A stretch of 62,107 bases of DNA, taken from Eubacteriales bacterium (GTDB taxonomy: Bacteria; Bacillota; Clostridia; Oscillospirales; Oscillospiraceae). A program made the translations under genes and the position numbers. Location: contig JAUNNH010000014.1 in assembly GCA_030531505.1 (NCBI GenBank), forward strand, positions 1 to 62,107. The letters are read 5' to 3'. Below the pieces are notes generated by a model, which worked only from the letters and a program-made list of their open reading frames with translations, ran no database searches and had not been told where the DNA came from. Shown one piece after another: positions 19,605 to 27,683 of this stretch. Each line of letters begins with the position of its first letter. Position 1 is the stretch's first letter.

Positions 19605-20294
19605 TTACTTCTCTTTTTTCCACCGCAGCGTACGCAGATACGCTTTCCGGTCCTCCGGGACGCGGAAGCTCTCCAGCGCCTTCTGAATGCTTTTATTGTG
19701 CGTCCAGCGCGCAAGACGGCGGTCCTCGATATACGGAATGGCCGCCTCGTACTGCTTGGCCAGGGCCGTCGCGAAGTACCAGGCGATCATCATGTTAATA
19801 TAATACTCTTCCGATCGCAGCTCCGCGACCCGGTCCAGATATGCAGGATGAAAGTCCTCGTCCAGAAAATGCGACATAAGCATGCCGACCCCGAAGCGAA
19901 CGGAATAGGTCTCTCCGGAGGAAAGCCAGTCCGGGATGCTCGCCAGCAGCGCAGCGCGGTTTTTGCGGAAGCAGGCGGGGCTGAGCCCGTCGCAGGTCGC
20001 CCAGTTGTCAACAAAGGGCAGGAAGTTCTCCACTCTCTGCAGACACTGGTCAAAATCCTTTTCCCGGCAGAGGATCGCCGCATGCAGTCCGTTTTCCTCA
20101 AAAAAGCGGTGCGGGAGTTCCTCTAAAAAAGACTCCGCCTTTCCCTCGTGCATAAGCTCTGCCGCAAGCTTTCGCAGCGCGGGCGTACGCACGCCGATGA
20201 TGCTCTCACGCGCGACATTCGGCACCAGCGGCGCCGTGAAATCCCGGTATCCCACATCCTGCAGCGCAAAGAGCCGCTCCTGGATCTCGGTCAT
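19605..20294 (-). CDS. AlkD-like DNA alkylation repair protein (HEAT-like repeats)
   Basis: 229 residues, all-helical, matching the AlkD/DNA-alkylation-repair family: RTPALRKLA, WATCDGLSP (the Trp and Asp of this segment align with the catalytic pocket), WYFATALAKQY and WTHNKSIQKALES. AlkD enzymes excise cationic alkylated purines without base flipping. It is embedded between uppS (10 bp away) and dxr (12 bp away) with its own GAGGG ribosome site, exactly where most Firmicutes carry cdsA. Other members of the fold are not proven glycosylases, so the activity is inferred. Confidence 0.88.
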   Translation of the reverse strand: MTEIQERLFALQDVGYRDFTAPLVPNVARESIIGVRTPALRKLAAELMHEGKAESFLEELPHRFFEENGLHAAILCREKDFDQCLQRVENFLPFVDNWATCDGLSPACFRKNRAALLASIPDWLSSGETYSVRFGVGMLMSHFLDEDFHPAYLDRVAELRSEEYYINMMIAWYFATALAKQYEAAIPYIEDRRLARWTHNKSIQKALESFRVPEDRKAYLRTLRWKKEK

Positions 20295-20304
20295 CTTTCA
20301 TCCC

Positions 20305-21042
20305 TCATCGCACGCCGCCGTAGCGCCGGTCGCGGCTGCGAAACACGTCGATCGCCTTATCCAACTCAGCCGGCGTGAAATCGGGCCAAAGCACGTCTGT
20401 AAAGTAGAACTCCGCATAGGCGCACTGCCAGAGCAGGAAGTTTGAGAGGCGCTGCTCGCCGCCCGGCCGGATCATCAGGTCAGGGTCCGGTATACCGGCG
20501 GAATAGAGATAACGCCCGAAGCTCTCCTCGGTGAGTTCTCCCGCCCGGCCGGCAGCCAGGTCCGCGGCATAGCGGCGCGCGGCGTGCACGATCTCGTCCC
20601 GCCCGCCGTAATTGAGACAGATATTCGCCTGGAAGCCATCCACCCGATCGGCGATCTCGTCGGCCGTGTGGGCGAGTGCCTGCAGTTGGGGCGACAGCCC
20701 GCTCACATCACCGAAGATGCGCATCTTCATGCCGTCGCGCTCCATCGTCTCGATCGCCTCATGGAGATACTTGTCCAGGAGACGCATGATGGTCTTGACC
20801 TCTTCGGTGGGGCGCTTCCAGTTCTCGGTGGAGAAGGCGTAGACTGTCAGATAGTCCACGCCGATATCCCGGCAGTAGAGCGCGATTTTGCGGAAAGTCT
20901 CCGCTCCGGCCGCATGTCCGGCTGTGCGCGGAAGGCCGCGCTTTTTCGCCCATCGGCCGTTGCCATCCAGAATGATGGCAATATGGCGGGGAACGCAGGA
21001 CTGCTCCCGCTCCCCCGCCGTATTGTTCCGTATATCCGCCAT
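20305..21042 (-). CDS. uppS: Isoprenyl transferase (undecaprenyl diphosphate synthase)
   Basis: Condenses IPP onto FPP to make the C55 lipid carrier for wall polymers. 245 residues with HIAIILDGNGRWAKKRGL (catalytic D26), HAAGAETFRK, YAFSTENWKRP and the C-terminal RPGGEQRLSNFLLWQ and YAEFYFTDVLWPDF. It shares one base with the frr stop (TGATG). A cis-prenyltransferase beside the MEP genes dxr and ispG links precursor supply to its main use. Confidence 0.96.
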   Translation of the reverse strand: MADIRNNTAGEREQSCVPRHIAIILDGNGRWAKKRGLPRTAGHAAGAETFRKIALYCRDIGVDYLTVYAFSTENWKRPTEEVKTIMRLLDKYLHEAIETMERDGMKMRIFGDVSGLSPQLQALAHTADEIADRVDGFQANICLNYGGRDEIVHAARRYAADLAAGRAGELTEESFGRYLYSAGIPDPDLMIRPGGEQRLSNFLLWQCAYAEFYFTDVLWPDFTPAELDKAIDVFRSRDRRYGGVR

Positions 21043-21593
21043 CAGATCTCGGTCAGTTCCTTTTCCTTCTGATCGCAGATCTTATCCAGTTCCTTGATAA
21101 AATCATCGGTCAGCTTCTGAATATCCTTTTCGGCGATCTTGTAATCGTCCTCGGTGATCTCGGAGGCCTTCTGCTGCTTCTTGAACTTCTCGACCGCGTC
21201 GCGGCGGATGTTCCGGATCGCGACCTTGGCCTCTTCCCCGTATTTCTTGGTCAGCTTGACCAGATCCTTACGGCGCTCCTCCGTGAGCGGCGGGAAGACC
21301 AGGCGGATGCTATGCCCATCGTTCTGCGGGTTGATGCCCAGGTCAGAGGTGAGGATCGCTTTCTCGATCGGCTTCAGGACCGTCTTGTCCCAGGGGGTGA
21401 TGAGCAAAGAGCGGGGGTCGGGCGAACCGACGGAAGCCACCTGCTGAATGGGCGTGGGCACACCGTAATAGTCGACCTGGATCTGATCCAGGACGGCAGC
21501 GTTGGCGCGGCCGGCGCGGATGGTGGCCAGCTGGGCCGTCAGCGACTCACAGGTCTTTTTCATTTTACCTTCAAACGCAGCGTAGTCTGACAT
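21042..21593 (-). CDS. frr: Ribosome recycling factor
   Basis: Splits post-termination ribosomes together with EF-G. 183 residues (typical 185) with the expected signatures RAGRANAAVLDQI, YYGVPTPIQQVAS, SDLGINPQNDG and PPLTEERRKDLVKL. Located between pyrH and uppS as in most Firmicutes. Confidence 0.97.
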   Translation of the reverse strand: MSDYAAFEGKMKKTCESLTAQLATIRAGRANAAVLDQIQVDYYGVPTPIQQVASVGSPDPRSLLITPWDKTVLKPIEKAILTSDLGINPQNDGHSIRLVFPPLTEERRKDLVKLTKKYGEEAKVAIRNIRRDAVEKFKKQQKASEITEDDYKIAEKDIQKLTDDFIKELDKICDQKEKELTEI

Positions 21594-21631
21594 GATGAAA
21601 CCTCCTGTTTATAGTGTATTGTTTAAATCGT

Positions 21632-22342
21632 TTACTGAACCGTTGTGCCCAGCTTCTCGCCCGCAAGGACCCGGCCGATGTTTTCCGGCTCCGCCAGAGC
21701 AAAGACGATGACCGGGATGCTGTTGTCCATAGCGAGGCTGGTCGCTGTGGTGTCCATGACCGCGAGATGGCGGGCCAGGACCTCGTCATAGCTGATCTCG
21801 TCAAAGCGGACCGCATCGGGATTCTTGCGCGGATCGTCGCTGTATACGCCGTCGATGTTCTTGGCGAGCAGGATCGCGTCGGCATGGATCTCCGCCGCGC
21901 GCAGTACCGCCGCGGTGTCAGTGGAGAAGAAGGGATGCCCGCTGCCGCCGGCAAAGAGCACAATGCTCCCGCGCTCCAGATATTCCACAGCCTTGCGGGC
22001 GTCAAAGCGCTCACCCACGCCCTGGATGTCCACCGCCGTCAGGATGCGTGCATCGGCTCCGAGCTGACGGAACACGTCACATACGGCGAGGCAGTTCATG
22101 CATGTCGCCAGCATGCCCATCCGGTCCGCACTCACGCGCTCGACTTTTCCGGCGCCGTCCTTGACGCCGCGCCAGAAATTACCGCCTCCGATCACAATGC
22201 CGATCTGCACGCCCTCATCGGCGCAGGCCTTGACCGCCTCGCACACACGGGTGACGAAAGCAAAGTCAAAGCCGGTGTGCTTGTCCGCCGCCAGGGCTTC
22301 CCCGCTGATTTTGACCAGAACACGCTTATATTTCGTCTGCAT
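21632..22342 (-). CDS. pyrH: UMP kinase
   Basis: Phosphorylates UMP to UDP. 236 residues of the amino-acid-kinase fold: VLVKISGEALA, GVQIGIVIGGGNFWRG, GMLATCMNCLA, and the C-terminal VMDTTATSLAMDN. Bacterial UMP kinases are allosteric hexamers, activated by GTP and inhibited by UTP. It lies 16 bp after the DMT transporter gene and 38 bp before frr. Confidence 0.97.
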   Translation of the reverse strand: MQTKYKRVLVKISGEALAADKHTGFDFAFVTRVCEAVKACADEGVQIGIVIGGGNFWRGVKDGAGKVERVSADRMGMLATCMNCLAVCDVFRQLGADARILTAVDIQGVGERFDARKAVEYLERGSIVLFAGGSGHPFFSTDTAAVLRAAEIHADAILLAKNIDGVYSDDPRKNPDAVRFDEISYDEVLARHLAVMDTTATSLAMDNSIPVIVFALAEPENIGRVLAGEKLGTTVQ

Positions 22343-22358
22343 GTCTATTTTCCTCCGA

Positions 22359-23270
22359 TCAGATATCCAGTATACCGAGGATCACGATACCGGCCACCAC
22401 CAGTGCGATGGAACCGTAATGCTTCCAGGAGAGCTTTTCCTTCAGGAACAGGCGGCTCCAGAGCACGGACGCCACACAGTAGGACGAGATGATCGGTGCG
22501 GCAAAAGCCACATGCTCCGAATCCGCAAGCGCATAGATATAGAAGAACTGGCCGATCGTCTCAAAGACAGCGCCGGTGTATTTCGGCGCCTCCTGCCTGG
22601 CGATGAGCTTCTGCTTCCGGATACCGAGCACATAGATTGCGCAGACGATCGCCATCAGAAGGAAGGTCAGCTCATAGGCGACGTTGGCGGAATCCTCGTT
22701 CAGCGTTTCGAGCACCTTGCTGTCGGCAAAGGTCCCCAGCGCGTCAAGCAGGCAGTAGATGATCGGGATCAGAATGGCGATCCAGCTCTTGGCATAATGA
22801 TGATTGGAGGCGTCCTGGCGTGCACGGCGCAGCTCCTCATCCTCATTTGCCTCGGTGAAGCCCAGAGCGATCACACCGATGCAGACAAGCGCCACAGCCA
22901 CCAGCGCTACCGGGGGGAGGTCCTCCCCAATGCCAACCGTCGCAAAGGTCAGCACCGCGACGATCGCGCCGGAGCTGTTGCAGATAGGTGAGGAGATCGA
23001 AAGCTCGATATAGCGCAGGCCCAGATAGCCGATCGCCATCGAGAAGATGTAGAGCAGAGAGACTGGCAGATAAGTCAGGATGATCGCCCAGGAGATCTCC
23101 ACTCCGTTGAAGAAGACCTCATAGGCGGCGTGCAGGCCCATCACGATACCGACAGCCATAACCATCTTCAAGTGGCTGTACTTGTCGCTCGCATCCTGAC
23201 AGCCAATTTTTGAAAACAGATCCGACCCGCTCCAGCAGAGTAACGCAATGAGTGCAAACCAAAACCACAT
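22359..23270 (-). CDS. EamA/DMT-superfamily transporter
   Basis: 303 residues from ATG 23270, which follows GAAAGGA. A longer frame from a TTG at 23312 would begin upstream of most of the leader. About ten hydrophobic segments in two EamA halves (about 1-125 and 155-300) with a hydrophilic loop rich in Glu and Arg in between. Substrate unknown; the family exports metabolites or amino acids. It is the first gene of the pyrH-to-polC operon, which is unusual company for pyrH. Confidence 0.85.
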   Translation of the reverse strand: MWFWFALIALLCWSGSDLFSKIGCQDASDKYSHLKMVMAVGIVMGLHAAYEVFFNGVEISWAIILTYLPVSLLYIFSMAIGYLGLRYIELSISSPICNSSGAIVAVLTFATVGIGEDLPPVALVAVALVCIGVIALGFTEANEDEELRRARQDASNHHYAKSWIAILIPIIYCLLDALGTFADSKVLETLNEDSANVAYELTFLLMAIVCAIYVLGIRKQKLIARQEAPKYTGAVFETIGQFFYIYALADSEHVAFAAPIISSYCVASVLWSRLFLKEKLSWKHYGSIALVVAGIVILGILDI

Positions 23271-23321
23271 ACCAGCTTGTTTCCTTTCGTACCCTACGTT
23301 CAGGAGGCTCAATTCTAAATG

Positions 23322-23350
23322 ATTCTACCACAGCGCGAGGCTTTTGACAA
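23322..23350 (-). promoter_or_regulatory. Sigma-A-type promoter of the DMT transporter-pyrH-polC operon
   Basis: Minus strand TTGTCA (23345-23350), 17-bp spacer, TAGAAT (23322-23327). The -35 region also reads TTTGACA on the plus strand, a perfect match to the reverse of the Spo0A box, and faces the spoIIGA promoter. Confidence 0.7.
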
Positions 23351-23387
23351 TAGCCGAAAACAAGCGATGTACTTTTCCAGAGGCAAG

Positions 23388-23422
23388 TCTGACAAAATCT
23401 CCGGAGCCGTTTGCGGTATAAT
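23388..23422 (+). promoter_or_regulatory. spoIIG-type promoter: 22-bp spacer with Spo0A-box-like -35 region
   Basis: CTGACA (23389-23394), exactly 22 bp, then TATAAT (23417-23422). The long spacer is the known peculiarity of the Bacillus spoIIG promoter, which sigma-A can use only with Spo0A-P. TCTGACA (23388-23394) matches the reverse 0A box TTYGACA at six of seven positions and overlaps the -35, as in B. subtilis. The expected start, about 7 bases after the -10, falls at or beside the ATG of spoIIGA (23430). Confidence 0.65.
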
Positions 23423-23429
23423 CCGGGCC

Positions 23430-24230
23430 ATGGATCATCTCTATCTGGACCTGTGGTTCGGCCTGAATCTGCTCTGCGATTATCTTCTATGCTTGCTCAC
23501 CGCGCGCTCCGCCGGTCTCTATCTGCGCCGGGTGCGCTATGCGCTCGCCTCTCTTTTCGGCGCCGTATTCGCCTGTGTCGCGCTATTCCCGTCTCTCGGC
23601 TTTCTCTCTCTTCCGGGCTGGAAGCTGCTGGCAGGCGCGCTCATGGGCTGGATCGCATTCGGCGCAGAGCGGCATCCGCTGCGCTGTGTGCTTCTTTTCT
23701 TTGCCGTCTCGGCATCGTTCGGCGGCGCACTCCTTGCGCTCTCTGGCGGGCGTCCCCTGCGCATATCACCGCGGGAACTTCTCTTCTCTTTTCTGCTCTG
23801 CTATGGGATCGGCACACTGCTCTTTCGTTTCGGTATCCTGTTTCAGCCGCATGAAAAGCGATCGATCGCTATTGAACACGGCGGCAGGGAGGCGCACTTT
23901 CAGGCGCTGATCGACACCGGGAACAGCCTGCGGGACCCCGTCAGCGGCGCCCATGTCCTGATTGCAACGCCGCAGGCGCTTCGGGAGATCCTGCAGGAAA
24001 GCGCCGCCCTGTTCGAAGCGCTCGGTCCTGTACAGCTTCAGGCTTTGAGCACGCAGATCCCGGAACTTGCTGGACGTCTGCGGCTTCTCCCTTACTCCGC
24101 TGTCGGCGGCAAAGGCCTGATCCCCGCGTTTCGCCCCGAGCGGCTCTTCATCGACGGTCAGGAACACAAGGATTATCTTATCGGCATTTCTCCGCATATA
24201 GCGGGCGATGACTTTGACGCGATCTTATGA
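23430..24230 (+). CDS. spoIIGA: Sporulation sigma-E processing aspartyl protease SpoIIGA
   Basis: Septum-located protease that removes the pro-sequence of pro-sigma-E in the mother cell. 266 residues from ATG 23430, chosen because MDHLYLDLWFGLNLLCDY matches the family N-terminus. Five membrane segments (about 1-140) are followed by the protease domain with the catalytic DTG (D162) in LIDTGNSLRDP. No Shine-Dalgarno precedes this ATG; the TATAAT ends eight bases before it, so the mRNA may be leaderless. sigE follows 12 bp downstream. Confidence 0.93.
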   Translation: MDHLYLDLWFGLNLLCDYLLCLLTARSAGLYLRRVRYALASLFGAVFACVALFPSLGFLSLPGWKLLAGALMGWIAFGAERHPLRCVLLFFAVSASFGGALLALSGGRPLRISPRELLFSFLLCYGIGTLLFRFGILFQPHEKRSIAIEHGGREAHFQALIDTGNSLRDPVSGAHVLIATPQALREILQESAALFEALGPVQLQALSTQIPELAGRLRLLPYSAVGGKGLIPAFRPERLFIDGQEHKDYLIGISPHIAGDDFDAIL

Positions 24231-24242
24231 AGGAGGGATATT

Positions 24243-24965
24243 ATGTTATGTAAACCTCAAATCTTCTTTTTCCAGGATCAGCTGCTGCGCATCCTCGGTG
24301 TAAAGCCCCCCTCGGTCCATTATATCGGCGGCAGTGACAGTCTGCCCGCACCGCTCGCACGCGAAGAAGAGGAAAAGGCGATCACCGCGCTGGAGGAAGG
24401 TGATGAAGAAGCGCGGAGCCGGCTGATCGAGCACAATCTCCGTCTGGTCGTCTATATCGCCAAGCGCTTTGAGAACACAGGCATCAATCTGGAGGATCTG
24501 ATCTCCATCGGGACGATCGGTCTTATCAAAGCTATCAACACCTTCAACAACGGGAAGAATATCAAGCTCGCCACCTACGCCTCCCGCTGTATCGAAAACG
24601 AGATCCTGATGCATCTTCGCAAGGTTGGTTCCCAGCGCATGGAGGTGAGCTTTGACGAGCCGCTAAACACCGACTGGGACGGCAACGAACTGCTGCTCTC
24701 GGATATCCTCGGGACAGACGAGGACGAGGTCTCGCGGCCGATGGAAGACGATGCGGACCGGCAGATGCTGCGCGAGTCGATCGCCCTGCTCTCCCCGCGA
24801 GAACAGCACATCATCCTTATGCGCTTCGGGATCCCGGACGGAAAGGAATACACGCAGAAGGAAGTCGCCGATTCCTTGGGCATTTCCCAGAGCTATATCA
24901 GCCGCCTGGAAAAAAGGATCATCGAGCGGCTGCGGCGAGAGATGCTGCGGCGCCTGCAATGCTGA
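24243..24965 (+). CDS. sigE: RNA polymerase sporulation sigma factor sigma-E (pro-form)
   Basis: Mother-cell sigma factor. 240 residues. The hydrophobic pro-sequence (about 1-24) ends before [14 protein letters not shown], which matches the SpoIIGA processing region. Region 2 ([41 protein letters not shown]) and region 4 with its HTH ([20 protein letters not shown]) follow. Ribosome site GAAGGAGGG. Cotranscribed with its own protease. sigG, which often follows sigE, is not here. Confidence 0.97.
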   Translation: MLCKPQIFFFQDQLLRILGVKPPSVHYIGGSDSLPAPLAREEEEKAITALEEGDEEARSRLIEHNLRLVVYIAKRFENTGINLEDLISIGTIGLIKAINTFNNGKNIKLATYASRCIENEILMHLRKVGSQRMEVSFDEPLNTDWDGNELLLSDILGTDEDEVSRPMEDDADRQMLRESIALLSPREQHIILMRFGIPDGKEYTQKEVADSLGISQSYISRLEKRIIERLRREMLRRLQC

Positions 24966-24966
24966 A

Positions 24967-24996
24967 AAGGACTCCCCTTTCAGGGAGTCCTTGTTT
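24967..24996. terminator. Bidirectional terminator between sigE and the MATE gene
   Basis: 10-bp stem AAGGACTCCC/GGGAGTCCTT (24967-24976 and 24983-24992) followed by a T-rich tail on the plus strand and A-run complement on the other side. Confidence 0.85.
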
Positions 24997-24999
24997 GTT

Positions 25000-26379
25000 C
25001 TATTTTACTAGGTTCACGACCCATTTCCGACTCTTGAGCATCACGATACCCATCACGCACTTGATGAGGTTCATCGCCTCCACCATCGCATACATCGGCA
25101 GGATGGGGACGTCGGTATAGCGGGAGAGCACAAAAGCCACCGGTATCTGAATAGTCCAGACAAACAGGGAGTCGAACACAAAGGTGATCAGCGTTTTGCC
25201 GCCGGAGCGGAGCGTGAAGTAGCAGGCGTTGGCATAGGCATGCAGCGGGGTGAAGGCCGCACAGATCAGCAGCAGCCGCACCGCGAGCGCACGTACCGTA
25301 ACCGTCGTGTTATACAGCTGCGGGATCAGAGGCGCGACGATGACCATGACCCCTGATACCAAGACACTCAGCGTCACGGAAAAGGCGATCAGCTTCCGGT
25401 CCTCATCCACGGCGCTTTCCAGCTCACCCGCGCCGAGCAGTTGGCCAACCAGGATCGAGATCGCGTCGCCCATAGCGATGAAGGTGCAGAAGAAGAGATT
25501 GCCGACGGTTGAGGAGATGTTGAAGGCCGAGACGACTTCGAGCCCGCGCAGCGAATAGCACTGGTTGAGCGTCGTCATGCCGCCGGACCACAGCAGTTCA
25601 TTGATAAGCAGCGGAGCGCCGAGGATCAGCACCTGACGGGCCAACTCGCCCGGGACGCGCAGACTGCGATAGAGCCCCGGGATATAGGGCAAGCGCTCGG
25701 TATGCCGATGCGACCAGATCACGACGATCAGCATTTCGACCACGCGTGCGAGGACCGTCGCCATTGCGGCGCCGACCACCCCCAGCGCGGGAAATCCGAG
25801 CTTGCCGAAGATCAGGATATAGTTGAAGGTCAGGTTAACCAGCACCGCTGTGATGCCGGCCCGCATGGGCAGCATCGTCTCGCCTGTGCCGCGCAGGGTG
25901 CTCGCATAGATTTGCGTGACGGCAAAGGGTATGATCTGCAGCAGCATCACATGCAGGTAATCTTTCCCAAAACCAAGCGTCGCCGCGAGATCCAGGCTTT
26001 CCTCTCCCTCATGCAGAAAGAGACTGATAAGCTGCGGACCGAAGAAGACGAGAAGCGAACCGAAGACGAGCACCGTACCGGCTGCGATCCATATCTTCAT
26101 GCGCATGCTCTGCCGCACGCCTTCCTGGTCGTTCTTCCCGTAGAACTGGGCCGTGAAGATCCCCGCTCCGGCAAGTCCGCCGAACACGCAGAGGTTGAAA
26201 ACAAAGAGCAGCTGGTTTACGATGGCCACGCCGGACATCGGTTCCGTTCCCACCTGGCCAACCATGACATTGTCCAGAAGATTGACAAAGTTCGTTATGA
26301 GATTCTGTATCAGCATGGGGACCATGACGGTAAAAAGCTTCCGATAAAAGGCCCGGTCCCCGATGAATTTCTTGAACAT
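25000..26379 (-). CDS. MATE-family efflux transporter
   Basis: 459 residues, 12 predicted membrane segments in two MatE halves (about 15-180 and 235-400). Typical motifs are PMLIQNLITNFVNLLDNVMVGQVG and, in the second half, INELLWSGGMTTLNQCYS (each given in part). Expected to exchange Na+ or H+ for cationic drugs or metabolites. ATG 26379 lies 7 bases after the GAGG of a 38-base hairpin (26387-26424) that should hide this ribosome site in read-through RNA. Confidence 0.93.
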   Translation of the reverse strand: MFKKFIGDRAFYRKLFTVMVPMLIQNLITNFVNLLDNVMVGQVGTEPMSGVAIVNQLLFVFNLCVFGGLAGAGIFTAQFYGKNDQEGVRQSMRMKIWIAAGTVLVFGSLLVFFGPQLISLFLHEGEESLDLAATLGFGKDYLHVMLLQIIPFAVTQIYASTLRGTGETMLPMRAGITAVLVNLTFNYILIFGKLGFPALGVVGAAMATVLARVVEMLIVVIWSHRHTERLPYIPGLYRSLRVPGELARQVLILGAPLLINELLWSGGMTTLNQCYSLRGLEVVSAFNISSTVGNLFFCTFIAMGDAISILVGQLLGAGELESAVDEDRKLIAFSVTLSVLVSGVMVIVAPLIPQLYNTTVTVRALAVRLLLICAAFTPLHAYANACYFTLRSGGKTLITFVFDSLFVWTIQIPVAFVLSRYTDVPILPMYAMVEAMNLIKCVMGIVMLKSRKWVVNLVK

Positions 26380-26386
26380 AAAAACA

Positions 26387-26424
26387 CCTCGTGCAGAAGG
26401 ACAGCTTTGTCATTCTACACGAGG
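26387..26424 (-). promoter_or_regulatory. Hairpin terminator that contains the MATE ribosome site, with an internal -10
   Basis: Two 17-base arms (26408-26424 and 26387-26403; one mismatch, one G-U) around a 4-base loop. On the minus strand the 3' arm ends in CACGAGG, followed by TGTTTTT and the ATG. The U-run thus serves as terminator tail and as ribosome-site spacer. TAGAAT lies in the 5' arm with TTGCTT 17 bp upstream, so a transcript begun there would start in the loop and leave the ribosome site free. Confidence 0.6.
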
Positions 26425-26446
26425 CACTGAAAAAAAGCAAGGGATA

Positions 26447-27166
26447 TCAGAAAAGCCCGTCGTCCGTCGAACGCTCGTCCAGATACCGGTCGCGGGCCGC
26501 CGTTGCGACGGCAAGTCGGTACGCCACAAAAAAGAGCGCGGCCACGAACACGACAAAGACCATCGTCAAGCCCTCCGTCTGCTGCGTGGCGATATAATCA
26601 TACAGACCGTGCAGCAGCGCAGGGACCAGCACCGCAAAGAAGCGGGAGCGTCCGGAGGCCGCATGGTCCCCCGCGAGCTCCTGCCGCTTGGCGACGCCGT
26701 ACCACACACCCATGAACACGCCGAAGCAGGCGTGCCCGGGAATCGCCGTGACCGCGCGGGCCAGGGCGGTGGCAAATCCGTAGCGGAGCACATAGCCGAT
26801 GTTCTCCCAGAGCGCGAAACCCAGCGAGACGAAGGCAGCATAGACCACGCCGTCAAACTGGCAGTTGAAATCCGACGAGCGCCAGGTGCGGTTCCTCAGC
26901 AGCAGATACTTGAACCCCTCCTCCGAAAAGGCCACAATACCGAAATACAGCAGGATGGGATAGGCCGGATGCTGCTCCGGCAGGAAAAAGCTCAGCACCA
27001 GGTCCCCCAGCTGTTCGCTCAGGGAGGCCAGTGCCGTCGATATCACGCCCAGGATCACCAGGGCCAGAAGCATGCTCTTCGGTTCCTTCTCCAGACGGTC
27101 GAGACGGTGGATCCGCACTAGCAGGATCAGCGCCGGGATCACAGCGGCTGTAATCAGAATCAGCAT
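26447..27166 (-). CDS. prsW: PrsW-family glutamic intramembrane protease
   Basis: 239 residues, about eight membrane segments. The conserved Glu pair is in FSEEGFKYLLLR, with FDGVVYAAFVSLGFALWENIGY (in parts) and ALLHGLYDY as the other family motifs. In Bacillus PrsW makes the first cut in the anti-sigma factor RsiW, and RseP-type proteases make the second. The substrate here is unknown. It lies 3 bp after the Gx-type transporter gene, so the two are cotranscribed. Confidence 0.92.
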   Translation of the reverse strand: MLILITAAVIPALILLVRIHRLDRLEKEPKSMLLALVILGVISTALASLSEQLGDLVLSFFLPEQHPAYPILLYFGIVAFSEEGFKYLLLRNRTWRSSDFNCQFDGVVYAAFVSLGFALWENIGYVLRYGFATALARAVTAIPGHACFGVFMGVWYGVAKRQELAGDHAASGRSRFFAVLVPALLHGLYDYIATQQTEGLTMVFVVFVAALFFVAYRLAVATAARDRYLDERSTDDGLF

Positions 27167-27169
27167 GTC

Positions 27170-27670
27170 TTATACCTCCAGTTTGATCCGCTTGACCAGT
27201 GCTGCGGCAACCAGGCCAATCAGCACACCTGCCACGATGCCGCTCAGCGCGAGGACCGGCAGATAATAAACGATCTCTTTGGTCTTCAGCAGGATGCAGG
27301 CCATGCCGATCTGGCCCACGTTGTGGAACACGCCGCCCGCCACGCTGACCGCGACCGAGGAGAAAAGCCCTGCCGCCTTCAGGCCGATCATGACCAACAG
27401 GCTGAGGACAGCCCCGGCCAGGCTGTAAAACAGGCCCATCACACCCAGCGGGCTGAACATCACCGAGACGAGAAAGACGCGCAGAAGCGAAACAAAACCC
27501 GCCTCTTTCCAACCCAGCTTATAGAGCGCGAAAACGACCGCGATATTGGCAAGCCCCATCTTGATCCCGGGGACCGCCGTGAAGAGCGGCGGGATCTGGC
27601 TTTCGATATAGGAGAGGATCATCGCCACGGCGATCGTCATGGCCATGACCGTGATTTTCCTGGTTTTCAA
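27170..27670 (-). CDS. Gx-type (heptaprenyl-diphosphate-synthase-component-I-like) membrane transporter protein
   Basis: 166 residues with five or six membrane segments (MILSYIESQIPPLF, GIKMGLANIAVVFALY, FSPLGVMGLFYSLAGA). Matches the family annotated as Gx transporter or HepS component I, resembling the substrate-binding membrane subunit of ECF-type uptake systems. Substrate unknown. It sits between the NusG-II protein (13 bp) and prsW (3 bp). Confidence 0.8.
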   Translation of the reverse strand: MKTRKITVMAMTIAVAMILSYIESQIPPLFTAVPGIKMGLANIAVVFALYKLGWKEAGFVSLLRVFLVSVMFSPLGVMGLFYSLAGAVLSLLVMIGLKAAGLFSSVAVSVAGGVFHNVGQIGMACILLKTKEIVYYLPVLALSGIVAGVLIGLVAAALVKRIKLEV

Positions 27671-27683
27671 AGCGTCTCCCCTC

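Noticed and set aside
23319-23429. Longer spoIIGA start sites upstream of 23430
   Set aside because: They would lie upstream of the promoter and lack similarity to the SpoIIGA N-terminus; MDHLYLDLWFG fits the family start.
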